Program-made: the position numbers and the translations under genes
Shown: positions 1-9,879 of the stretch, piece by piece
Layout: each line of letters opens with the position of its first letter
How positions within the stretch are numbered: position 1 is the stretch's first letter
The notes under the pieces: generated by a model
The model's database searches: none
What the model saw: only the letters and a program-made list of their open reading frames with translations
Told to the model about the DNA's origin: nothing
Origin: Haemonchus contortus
Taxonomy: Eukaryota > Nematoda > Chromadorea > Rhabditida > Trichostrongylidae
Direction: 5' to 3'
Length of the DNA stretch: 64,000 nucleotides
NCBI GenBank assembly: GCA_000469685.2
Contig: LS997567.1
Span: 25,548,651 to 25,612,650 of the forward strand

Positions 1-194
1 CTCAAGGGATCGCTGTCATCGTTCCCGTTTGCGTCACTCAGCTTCAGGAACTCGCGGAATTTATTCGATGAGAACAGCCGAGACAGGTGAGCCTCCTTCA
101 TGATATCGTCCAACACCATGTAGCTCAAGATACCGACAAAAATTGAAGAGTTAGGCCGGAAAGCCGAAGCGTCACCTCCATATTCTTCTAACAT
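1..194 (-). CDS. Partial unknown protein running off the left edge
   Basis: On the minus strand an uninterrupted frame begins at an ATG at 194 and continues past base 1, giving about 64 residues. It starts MLEEYGGDASAF and continues through ILSYMVLDDIMKEAHL to an acidic, Asn/Asp-rich stretch (DANGNDDSDP). The frame extends a few codons above the ATG to a stop at about 213-215, so it is either a first exon or an exon entered from an acceptor just above it. Codon use is balanced and the composition is protein-like; the competing plus-strand frames are short. I do not recognise the family. It could be a downstream exon of the minus-strand gene at 6.6-8.2 kb, but nothing here shows that. Confidence 0.45.
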   Translation of the reverse strand, partial: MLEEYGGDASAFRPNSSIFVGILSYMVLDDIMKEAHLSRLFSSNKFREFLKLSDANGNDDSDPL

Positions 195-759
195 CACCCT
201 CCTCTCTGATTATCGCTCGTTCCTCCCCTTAAAGACATTCTTGATTGAGAAAACTCTCACAGAGTTCGATGGCATGAGACGCGCGGTCGCCGATTTCTTC
301 GGCTCGCGGTGTTCCCAGTGTTGGTGAAGGTGGTTCACTGACCTGGCCCGCGGATTAAACATGGTAATGAATGATAGGGTGAGTGTAATGTTCATTGCTC
401 GTCATTGTGAAATGAATAAAAAAATAAAGAAGAAAAAGCGAATATATCAAGATTTTCGATCAGCATAGTAGAATCATTTTGTGAGCAGTTACACTTTTTT
501 CAAGTCAAATAACCCTCGATCACGTCCACTGGGCTATATCAAGAAAGCACTTGAATTAAATGACTAACTCGATTGAAAAATGGCGAATTTCTACAAAACG
601 AGACTCCACTAATTCCGTGAGAAAACTTCAATATTGATGTTCTCATATACAACGGGGCTCCTTACTTCAGCCGGCAGAACTCCCAGCATTTAAGCGGGTT
701 TTAAGAAGTCTCATCACGTGGCGACGCACGGTACAAGCCTTTATTAGTATCTTCTATTT
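195..759. other. Intergenic or intronic stretch, nothing recognised
   Basis: I see no convincing coding frame, RNA gene or repeat boundary between the left-edge gene fragment and the start of the CR1-like element. The true 5' end of that element could lie somewhere in this stretch, because its endonuclease region begins abruptly. Confidence 0.4.
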
Positions 760-3700
760 GTAACTGAGCCATGGCTCACGACCATCATTCTCTTCTCTAA
801 AATGGTAGCTAATCTGCTTTATATACTTTACCGCGGAGATCGGAAAGAACGAAGAGATGACGGGGTATGCTGCTTGATCAGAGACAATCTTTCACTTCCC
901 CTGTTGGAACGACCTGTTCAACTGAAGCCAATGTGCTCTGTTTTTATTAAACCTCTGTTTTCGTATCGCATCACGTATCCGCTTTGTAGTTGTATATCGT
1001 CCAGCGAGTCCATTGAAAAATGAGGATGAAAAACTAGTTGAGCTACTCTGGAAATTGTTTCGTTCCAGGCTTATGGCGAAATTGTAATAGGTGACTTTAA
1101 CCTTTCATCTGCCTGTAAGCACCATAACATATTTGATCCACCCTCAAATGCCTTCTAGGAACCGTTCCAAGAAATGGGCTTTTAGCAGCATGTATGTGAA
1201 CCAACGCATGGCAATAGCATTCTTAATTCAGACTTGTCTAGGCTTTCCAACACAAATGATGTCAGTTCCACTGGCGAATTCAGATCATTCCATTGTTCAC
1301 TTCAATTGTTAGAAGAATGCGATGGTGATGGTCATCTAGACTTCTCCGATTTTTCTTCCGCTGACTACGTTGGTCTCGATGAGTACTTGCGCGATGTTGA
1401 TTGGCTCCAGTCACTCAAAGAATACGTTACTGCCAATGACCCATATGCCAGGTTCTGCAAAGTTGTTTAGAATAGGTTCTCAAAGTCCGTTCCAACGATG
1501 TTTCCGGTCCACTCTCACGAGGTATCCATCACATATAAAAAATTATTATTTCAGAAACGCCTTTTCCAAAAAGTGGATTTCAATATGATTTTCCCGCTGT
1601 AAGAAAAGTGTGCTCCGATGCTGACAACCATTTAAAAAAGTTTGCTGCTGGTTACGAGCGTCACTTTGGGAAAAATGTTTTCTGCGGCGACTGCAAATTC
1701 ACCTTCGTAACATCAGGCTGGGGCAAGGCTCTAGTGTCTCTGCTAAGTCTGGAGCTCTCGGTCGTTCTTCGCTAGTGCCTTCATAAAATCAACTATTGCT
1801 GGTGGTGAGGTGGAAATTAGCTTGAAGTACATCCACTGTAGTTCGTCTAATATCTACTTCCACCCTGAAGCTCCTCTGCCTTCAGAAGAAAGTTATCGTT
1901 ACGCCATTTCCAAGCATACTGGAACTGCTACTGTTACTGATTTCAGGCCTATTAGCCTGACTCCCACACCACACTCATGGAGAAAACTATTATATATTCA
2001 GGAAATTACTAGCCTGGTTTCGAAAGTTCCACTCTGCCCAGCTGAGCGGCACGGCTTCGCACTCGAGCTTTTACATGTACTGATTTGCTCGATACCTTCT
2101 ATGATGTTTTCAGAGCTATAAATCAAGGAAAGTCCGTGGACACCATCCATCTTTACCGTTAAGAGGCCTTCGATAAAGTCTTTTATCCGATGCTAAACCA
2201 AACTGGAGCTCAACAAAATTCATGGTATAGCCCTGGACTGGATGAAGTTGTACCTTGAGTCGTGCCTGACAGGAGCATAATAGAGCGAGTTGGTACTAGT
2301 TACTCTTCTGAGTACATCTGCACTGACGGGATCCCCCAAGATAAAGGGCTATCACCTTTACTGTTCTTGATTTACACCATCGAGCTGCCCCAAATACTTA
2401 AAACATGTAGCGACGTTCACGTTCAAGTTTACGCAGATGACATTAAAATGTAAAATGTTGTAATGTTCATATAGAGCAGTCATACAGGATGCACTGGAGT
2501 TATCAGTTGATAAAATGAGACCATGGGCAATTAACTGGGATATTTCCTTGAAGGCACAATTCACGATAAAAACTTTTTCTGACTTCCCCCCCCCCTAGGG
2601 ATACCCAGCGGCTCCCAAAGGTAACAGGAAGGACGCTGTCGAGTCCTAAGACTCAACAGCTAGGGCATAGTGGGGGCCTCGGGAGCGTCGATCGAGGGGC
2701 GGATCGCCCGGACTTCCCGCACCTTGATCGACGTCACATCAGATGAGTGTCGAGGCGATACAGATTGCAGTATTCACTCTGGGATCCACACACTATCAGC
2801 TGAACGCCGAGTAATGAGGCGATGTTTTTCTGCTACTCCTTCATTCTCTGTTATTCTTTATGTTGCTGCGATCTCTTATTTAATTTTCTACAATCGAGGC
2901 TAAAAAGGTGAGCTATTTCTGCCGTTACTAGGGTTTTTGTTAACTAATGAATGAGCGAATGAATTTTGCTCAACGTAGTCAGCTATTCGCAGCAGGACCC
3001 ACACGTACGCAATGACACACATTGTATAGCCCGTTCAGACGCCCCATTCCTCCTCATTTTTCTGGTCTCATTCTCGTACAGCCCCCTTTTTGACAATTTT
3101 TTGAATTCTTTTTGCACTTTAGAAACACCGATTCACGCTTTTTTTGGCATTCATTGCACTCTTTCCACCTTATCTTCCATTTTTCGTCATAATCTGGATT
3201 GCATAAAACTATCGTGAACTGTGCCATTGAATATTTGCAACTGCTTGGTGATGCATTTTGGTAAACTCTGCTGGAACTGACTACGTCGTGAATGGAATCC
3301 CACTTAGTATTTCGAGTAAAGTCTTTGGAACCAATTTTGATGCCACTAAAGGGTTCTGAGCAAATCAGTGAGACTGTAAAAAAAGCAGTCGCCGCCACGT
3401 TCACGATAATGAAGAATATCAGATGCTCGGACTCGACTATACAAATGTGTCTTTACAAAACTTATGTTTTACCCTATCTAGAGTATTGCTAGCTGGTTTG
3501 GAACCCTTCTCTCAAAAGATACTCTTAAAATAGAGCGAGTCCTGCAGCACATGTTCACGCGTATTCTTAAGTATAGTCCACACCTTGTGTAGGCCGGCCC
3601 GTCTACCCTCGTACACGCCTCGATCGTCTTTCCCTCGAGTCCTTGCAATACAGACGGGTAGCAGCTGATCTTTTGCTGTATTTTAGATTACTTCGAGAAG

Positions 3701-3960
3701 AGGAAAAGCTGTGTTCATGTAAATACAGGTGTTTCAAACCGATGAGGTGGTTTCAACCTTCACTATGCCAACATTCATCCCAAACAGTACCCTCTGATGT
3801 TCAACAATTTTTTAGCGTTGCACGAGATGGCTTGAACTAATGATGCCTGAGGTGCTGGAGGCATCTAGCTGCAAAATATTCAAAAAAGCAAGGTCAATCT
3901 ATTGCAAACGTGGTGACCTTCAAGAATGAATGAAAGACTTTCATAATTTTCGAGAATTCA
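760..3960 (+). mobile_element. CR1-like non-LTR retrotransposon, decayed and split by a DNA element
   Basis: Plus-strand fragments line up in the order expected of a CR1-clade ORF2. An endonuclease part has RKERRDDGVCCLIRDNL near 850 and the catalytic-site signature GDFNLS near 1090. A linker reads DHSIVHFN near 1290. The reverse transcriptase has DFRPISLT near 1940, the palm segment GIPQDKGLSPLLFLIY near 2330 (normally GIPQGSVLGP) and the YADD box near 2435. A C-terminal part has LYKTYVLPYLEYC near 3455 and a domain matching the CR1 tail near 3640. Stops and frameshifts occur throughout, so it is dead. The frame breaks after NWDISL at 2552 and resumes at 3226, exactly around an inserted TIR element. 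Homology ends near 3960; the 5' end is uncertain. Confidence 0.85.
2553..3225. mobile_element. Nonautonomous TIR DNA element, copy 1 (673 bp)
   Basis: The left end reads GGCACAATTCACGATA and the reverse complement of the right end reads GGCACAGTTCACGATA, a 14/16 match. The element interrupts the CR1-like reverse transcriptase, so its limits are fixed by the broken reading frame as well as by the repeats. The flanks CTTGAA and ATTGAA suggest a target duplication of about 6 bp. Two further copies of similar length and orientation lie at 25736-26397 and 26934-27610. There is no transposase, only short frames. The superfamily is not assigned: a duplication of about 6 bp does not fit Tc1/mariner (TA) or piggyBac (TTAA). 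Confidence 0.8.
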
Positions 3961-4620
3961 CGACTTATTGTACTCATTCAATGATTCCTCCTTTTTATTC
4001 GCAGGCCTAGTCTACAGATACTCCTTTTCTCCAGATTCAAGAACCTACCACTGTGTTTACTTTGTGTAGCTTTTATTATATATGCAAATTATCCCATTTC
4101 TGATACTTATTTAAACGATTATGTGCTTGCCCGTTCCATCTCTTAGTAGCCTATCTGCATTTTATCTCTTAATTTTTTGATGCAAGTAGAAAGCGATGCG
4201 GAGAGCAGATTTCGTCGCGCTGTTTTTCAGTTGTGGATACTAATTGTTTCAGGATCATTCGATTTGATGAACCTCTTCGTTTATGATCTCCTTCGGTCTG
4301 CTGGCCCGAGGTTCCGAACGAACTTTTCGTAACGGGCTGAGTTGTTGGCCGGCCTCGGTTCTGCTGTCTCATGAGTATGGACTAAGGACCATTGTCTTGC
4401 GGAGAGACCCCCTAACCATATTAACACGGAAGAGCAACCTTAAGGCCCCGCAATAAAATGCCTCAGCAATTATTTTTTCACTTATGTCTCGGCGTGCTAA
4501 TCTATTTGCTTCCATCACCGCTGTTCTTGTTCCAACCTTTTAATCTTGTTCTGTTGTGATGCAATTCTCTTTTTCCTTGCTCATCGAATAATTGCGACTT
4601 ATTTTGGTGTGATTAGTGGG
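3961..4620. other. No gene or classified repeat seen
   Basis: AT-rich sequence after the CR1-like homology fades. It may include the 3' untranslated tail of that element. No open frame here carries a recognisable motif. Confidence 0.35.
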
Positions 4621-6040
4621 CACACCCTTGAGGTGTATTTAAATGAATAAATATGTAAGGGATGATATATAAGCTGGTGCTGTATGATAAAACATTCATT
4701 CCTCCGTCTTCCAGCTACGCGTAACAGTTGATAGGGACTGATAAGGAGCCGTGAAAGGCAATGACCACCATCACCACCACGTGTTATCAGTGGAATGCTG
4801 GCACTTTCGAAGGATGTGTGGTCAAGGGACCATAAGCTGTTTGTGAAATGGAGTAGTAGCAAACGATAGGGGGCGACTTGAAATGTAAAAACCACTAAAA
4901 TTGTCACGCTTTTCGCATTAACTTTGGAGCACTGACACCTTACCTGCTAGTGTGAGTTGTGACGGTATCATAGATATTCAATGATGGCAGGATGGCATCT
5001 GATAGTGGATGATATGGAGCTTCAGAGAGCAAGAGCCACTGGGTCTGTTAGGTTCTTCATGTCAGCAGTGTGTATAAACGGTTGGGTAGCGCATTTTTGC
5101 AGTTCAGAGAGATTGTGGATCTCTTTGTTGAATAAGTAGGATAGATGTTTCACTGAGAATGTTTATTCCAATTAACAGCGAAATGCCCTGATTGCGGGTA
5201 ATGAAGAGGCAAGACTGACGACCATGCTCCTAAGGAGCTAACGTAAACGCGGGTTCTGGCTTATGTCAGAACGAGCAATGAAAGCTTGATATTTTGATGG
5301 GTGTTGTGAGGTGTAAAGGAATTGTAGGTGGTCCGCGACATAGACTGATAACAAATAATAGGAGAGGCTGATTAGAAGCCGTAGAAGGCAAAGGCCATAG
5401 AGTCGGTTGCACCCTTCGTAATGAAAATCAAACGTTAGCACTTTGGGTAGCTATATAGGATCCACAGGAATTGTGAATGGTCGGCGATAAAGACAACGAC
5501 AACTGGTCAGCGCTGACAACTGCCACTAGATCACTTCCTCTTTTCGTATTACAGTGGAGTATTGCTACTTCAGCGTGTAATATGGTGGGACTGGGTCGGA
5601 TAATATATAACAAATAATAAGGCTTCTGTTGAATTGAATGTTTTTACTTCCTACTCCCACCAGTATAAACGATGTAGCCCTGACATTCTGATGTTCCATT
5701 GGATAAGAAAGGATGATAGAGCAGTTCGGCAAAAATGAGCGATAAGTGCAGTAATGAGGAGCGATCAAAGTTGTTACCATATTAGGAGAACGAAGTTTGA
5801 TGTATTCCTTGCCATCAGATTACGACGAGTACGTCTCATACTTATTCTCAATAAGGGACACGTATTGTTTTTATTCCGATATTAGTTGCCACAACCCATA
5901 AAACCATAAATCATCAGAATTTTACCGGATTACTTGAAGAATAAGAGGGGTATAATTATGGACTCCTGATAGTGTTATTATCGTCCGACAACAATAGTAG
6001 GTGTCGTTCAATATATATTCTGAGCGACTGATCAGGTTGC
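4620..6040 (-). repeat. Degenerate tandem repeat built on a GATAAGGAGCC-type unit
   Basis: Diverged units recur with the order 'ctgataaggagccg', then 'aaggcaa-ggcca', then 'gtgttaacagtgg', 'gcactttgg', 'gataggat' and 'catctgata'. Examples lie near 4735, 5015 and 5340. The same sequence class appears at 9190-9680 in this orientation and at 21170-21570 reverse-complemented, each time next to a different minisatellite, so this looks like one module of a composite dispersed repeat. Unit length is irregular and the copies are old. Open frames here are by-products of the repeat. Confidence 0.55.
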
Positions 6041-6044
6041 TAAC

Positions 6045-6400
6045 AAGGGTAGAATGCCAGGTCGCAGTGTCCATACAAGAGGATATAGATATCACTGTAG
6101 ACGTTTTCGAGCGCTGATCTCAAATCTGCGTTTAAAATCTGTAAAACGATTCTGGGAACCAAGTTACGGGACTGTTCTCAACCCTTGTATTAAAGAGATA
6201 AGCGCACCGGGCAGTGCAATGTAACGGCGGAGCGACTGGTAAGGCGGTGAACTCACAGGCATGACATAAAAATTCGAATCTTTGATGCAAGCGCTTGTTT
6301 TGCTTGTCATGAAATGTGTACAAAATGTTTGCAAAACGATTTTACGCTTCATATTGGCTATCTGCAGGACTCTGAACATTTCATGAACACTGAAATGTAT
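6045..6400 (+). repeat. tRNA-derived SINE-like repeat, copy A
   Basis: Follows the family order: AGGGTAGAATGCCAGGTCGC near 6047, the GAGCGCTGATCTCAAATCTG core near 6110, AACGATTCTGGGAACCAAG near 6145, a tRNA-like segment with a B box written as ATTCGAATCTT near 6272, then CGCTTGTTTTGC and a terminal block containing TTGCAAAACGATTTT. It lies in the presumed intron 3' of the exon ending at 6598. Copy B sits in inverted orientation in another intron of the same gene. Confidence 0.6.
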
Positions 6401-6597
6401 TCCAGGAGGATTAGAAGTGCAGCTCAATTCAAGCAAAGGAGAAGAATTGCGAAATTTTCGCTCATCGTGGGTTTTCGGAGCTCTAGGGAGAGGTGTGTTA
6501 CATTGTCCGTTGGATCAAAAAGCTCTTCAACGTTTCATTAGCGAACTGTCCTCCACGAAGACGGTTCAGTCACCTGTTTATTAGAGAACTGTGATAC

Positions 6598-8174
6598 CTG
6601 CGACATGACTTCGGTATCATCCAGGAGTAAACGAAGCTGAGGAGGAATTTCCGGTATATATCTTTTGATGCTATATACGACAACCTTGTCATTGACTACG
6701 AGAAAGACTAGACCGTGAATGATGATCCCAATAACTTCCCTGGTTATCTGATAATAACAAGGCGACAGACTCATCAGATCGCTTGAGGGAACCTCGTACC
6801 TCCTTGGCGTTATTGAGGCTTCAAAGCAAAAGGTAGCCTCCAACTCTGTAATTTTGCCGATGAGCTTCAATTTCATGATACAGATAGAGAAACTTACAAC
6901 CTTACAAAGTTCCTACTCTACTCTAACGTATGTAAAGCAAATTTTAGTTCTTACCAACCAAATATGACCCATGGAACATGCTTGAAGAAAAGAGAAACCA
7001 TGTTCTTTCAAATTAGTGCATTTTCGACAGGTAGTGGTTTCTAATGTTGTGTAACTACTAGGTGCAACACGAGTGGATCGATTTGTCAGACATTGAAAAC
7101 TAGTGGAGAGTTGAAAGAAGTCATCCTTAAATGTTATAAGAATCTTCTGATTGCTCGACAGCAATTTCAACTGATTGCTCAGAAAACAGCAAAGAGGGAT
7201 CCATAGAGGAAAATTACAAAGCAAGTTGTGATGATTTCGAGTTTCTAGTCGAGGTCATCGCATCACCATGTTCACCTCAAGAAAGGCTTGCTATTGGATT
7301 ATCCTGAGTGTATCTGAATTTATAACCTATCATTCCAGCAGTATTCTTTCCTAAATGTCAATGTTAAATGTTCTTTCTTTCCAACATTTCCTAACTTACA
7401 TCGGCACATTTCCGGCCTCCAAATTGGGAGAGTACTGTTCGAAAACGGTAAGGACAACTTTATTCCCAGGAGGGCCCCGATCAGATAAGTCATTCGACCG
7501 CTCTTTTCCGAAAGCGCATGGAGCCGAAAACTTCGAGTTGCCACAACGAATGTTTAGGGTATAGAATTTTTACTAGGTTCGTAGCGGTGAAAAAACTTCC
7601 CAGGTTATCATCTCCCGAGTCCCTTGGATGTGAGGGAGGTCTGCAAATAGTCAATATGAAGAGTAAAAACGTTTTGCAAGCGTTTAGAACACATTTAATG
7701 AAAAAGCAAAGCAAACACTCGCATTAAGGACACCAACCGTCAGGTCACGCTTACGAATCCACCATCCTACCGGGCTCGTTTATCTGTTCGAACAGCGATT
7801 CAGCACATAGGGGCTTCCGTAACCAGAATCATTTCGCAGACTTGGAACGCAGATTTTAGATCAGCCTACGAAAATCTCTACAGCGATCTTCATCGCACCT
7901 CAAATGACCATTGCCACATAGTATCACTTCATTGTCATTAGCAGAAAAGTCGAGCGCCAGAAAAGGCAATGAAGGAAAGTATTGAATTCCTATTGGATGC
8001 TTTTCCTCGAGACTAAGAGTACAGATGAAGATCTTTTGATCATAGGCAATCAGTGCGTGCGCCCATTTGAAATTTGTAATGGCCTCTATTGAGGAAATTC
8101 TCCTTCGAAAAGTGTGGCAAAAACCAATCATTTGTTTCAAAGAGAGGACTAAAGGATCAGGCTTGCGTTCAGTT
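6598..8174 (-). CDS. Multi-exon gene of unknown identity, possibly a beta-propeller protein
   Basis: Three minus-strand exons are well supported. Exon 8174-7928 follows a strong TTTTTCACAG acceptor and is 247 nt, ending in phase 0 at a GAA|GTGATA donor. It reads KWAHALIAYDQKIFICTL and then LALDFSANDNE. Exon 7177-6955 is 223 nt and ends at TTG|GTAAGA. Exon 6900-6598 is 303 nt and ends at CAG|GTATCA; it contains KLIGKITELEATF and GLVFLVVNDKVVVYS. The intron at 6954-6901 is 54 nt and phase 0. A fourth exon ending at 7400 on a GTAAGT donor is likely; its length phase fits the 7177 acceptor, but its own acceptor (about 7530-7560) is unclear. The hydrophobic strand-turn pattern hints at a WD-like propeller, but I cannot name the family. 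SINE-like copies occupy the introns. Confidence 0.6.
7600..7945 (-). repeat. tRNA-derived SINE-like repeat, copy B, inverted
   Basis: The reverse complement matches the family: a gtggcaatggtcatttga start near 7920, the TGATCTAAAATCTGCG core, GCGAAATGATTCTGG, then a poorly kept tRNA-like part and the terminal GCAAAACGTTTTTACTC block near 7660. It fills most of the intron that starts at 7927 in the 6.6-8.2 kb gene. The right boundary nearly touches the exon, so the donor lies beside the insertion. Confidence 0.55.
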
Positions 8175-8219
8175 CTGTGAAAAAGAGGAGGAGAGTCTGA
8201 GCCGGACAACCGCACTATT

Positions 8220-8840
8220 TATTAATAGTCTATAAGGTTGTGCTTACTGCAGCAAATATATACAGATACTGTAGTGGATCCTCAAACTGCGGTACACCTG
8301 GTGTGGTGCAGTAGGAACGAAATTGCCGCGTCGCGGCGGAGGGACACCGCGCACGAAGGAATGTGGCAGAATGCAGCAGCAAGTAAGAAATACACCGTTC
8401 CTACTGCCCGTCTCCCCTGTACACCCGCCCGCTGTTCACACACGTTCACAGCTATACACAGATTTCGCAGTAAACCTTATAAAGCAACTCAAATATCGAA
8501 AAAATCCAGTATTTCACCCCCGAATCAGCTCATCAGGCTCGTAATTAGATTAAAGAAGTCAAACTACCGTCATGCTCATCTCAGTGGTTCTGCGGACTTG
8601 TAGTTGGTTTATCTTCGAGACAATAGCAAGGTGCATTGTGATTGATTGCTGTATTGCTATTCTCCGATTCACTTATACTCAGAAGAAAAACGGGGGAAGA
8701 CGATTTCGATTTTCATCTTAATCCACTCAATTCAGGAACCAATAGCTTGCCGTTACAATTTACTCAAATGTTAACGTTTTCTAATAACGCTGCATAGTCG
8801 GCTCATGCGAATATCATCCTACTGTATATAACCCGCTAGT
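8220..8840. other. No recognised feature
   Basis: A 121-codon plus-strand frame at 8238-8603 and a shifted frame at 8323-8544 overlap here. The composition is GC-rich near 8320 and neither frame shows a domain or splice pattern I trust. It could be upstream intron of the neighbouring minus-strand gene or an unclassified repeat. Confidence 0.3.
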
Positions 8841-8844
8841 CTGT

Positions 8845-9690
8845 TTCCATGTGTGTATGTGTAATGTAATGTTTAACTTGTGTGTATATGTATGTGTATG
8901 TGTATTTGTATGTGTATGTGTACGTATATCTGTGTTCGACAGGAAATTCATAGCTCCTGTTCTCGTGAGCCTAGAGCGTTGAAATATGGTAGGAGCACAG
9001 GCGGTATCATGGGAACCTAAATGGTGGATGGCATGACCGGAAACCGCCCACAAAGGCAGGGTTTGCGCGAAAGAAGTTTGAACGGGAAATCATACTTCCG
9101 TTCCCGTGGACCTGAAACGTTCAAACCTGAAGGCGGCATAAGCGAAAAGTTCGGAACACTGATGGTAGGTGGTAGGGAGTGATAGCATTTGATAGGAACT
9201 GATAGGGCAGAAGGCGAGAGCCGCTGGGTCTGTCACCTTCTCCGTGTTAACCGTGAAGCTTCGGCACTTTACTAGGGGTTGTGAGTAAAGAAGGCACCGT
9301 AGATGCCCGATGATCGGATTTCATAACAAAAGTCAGGGTTAGATAACGAGTGAGTGGTGATACGGACTGATACATCTGATAAGACTACGATAGCCACGGA
9401 ACTGTAACGCCCTTCGTGTTAACAGTGGAACTTTGGCATTCCGATAAGTGATGTAGGATGTGACAGGGTCATAGGTACTCTTAGACAGTATTTGATAACA
9501 ATAGATAAAAGCTGATAACGGGCCTCACAGATCCAGAGCCACTCGCCAGATGAATCTCAACGCTTTTGGTATTTATGATTCAGCCTCGACTCTTTGAAAT
9601 GTTCCATCCGATGAGTGAGTGCAGTGCTGGGTAAGACGGATGAAGGCAGTGATAAGGACCGATTAAGGCACTACATATACTGCAGGGAGA
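8845..9690 (-). repeat. Composite minisatellite element, minus orientation
   Basis: Three modules in order. First, a TGTATG-type microsatellite at about 8850-8935. Second, roughly two units of a minisatellite of about 140 bp (near 8940-9190); reverse-complemented, it carries 'ggcggtttcc', 'ccaccat', 'ccgcctgtgctcctacc' and 'gaacg-ct'. Third, GATAAGG-type units at 9190-9680 like those at 4620-6040. The same modules occur in the opposite orientation at 21170-21700, and the minisatellite alone at 22770-23600, so this is a dispersed composite repeat rather than unique sequence. Confidence 0.55.
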
Positions 9691-9879
9691 TGAACTTCGG
9701 TTTACTTCTCATTACTGATTTACGATCGCTACTAAGCAAGGTTCCTGAATCAATGAAGGAATGCGATTTCCCATTGTTGCGATGATTTGACAAAATTTAT
9801 CTGACCGTCAGTAATCTGGAATTATCAACCAATAATATATAGACAAACTACGGATCCCCTTCACATTGAGGTTCTCTCT

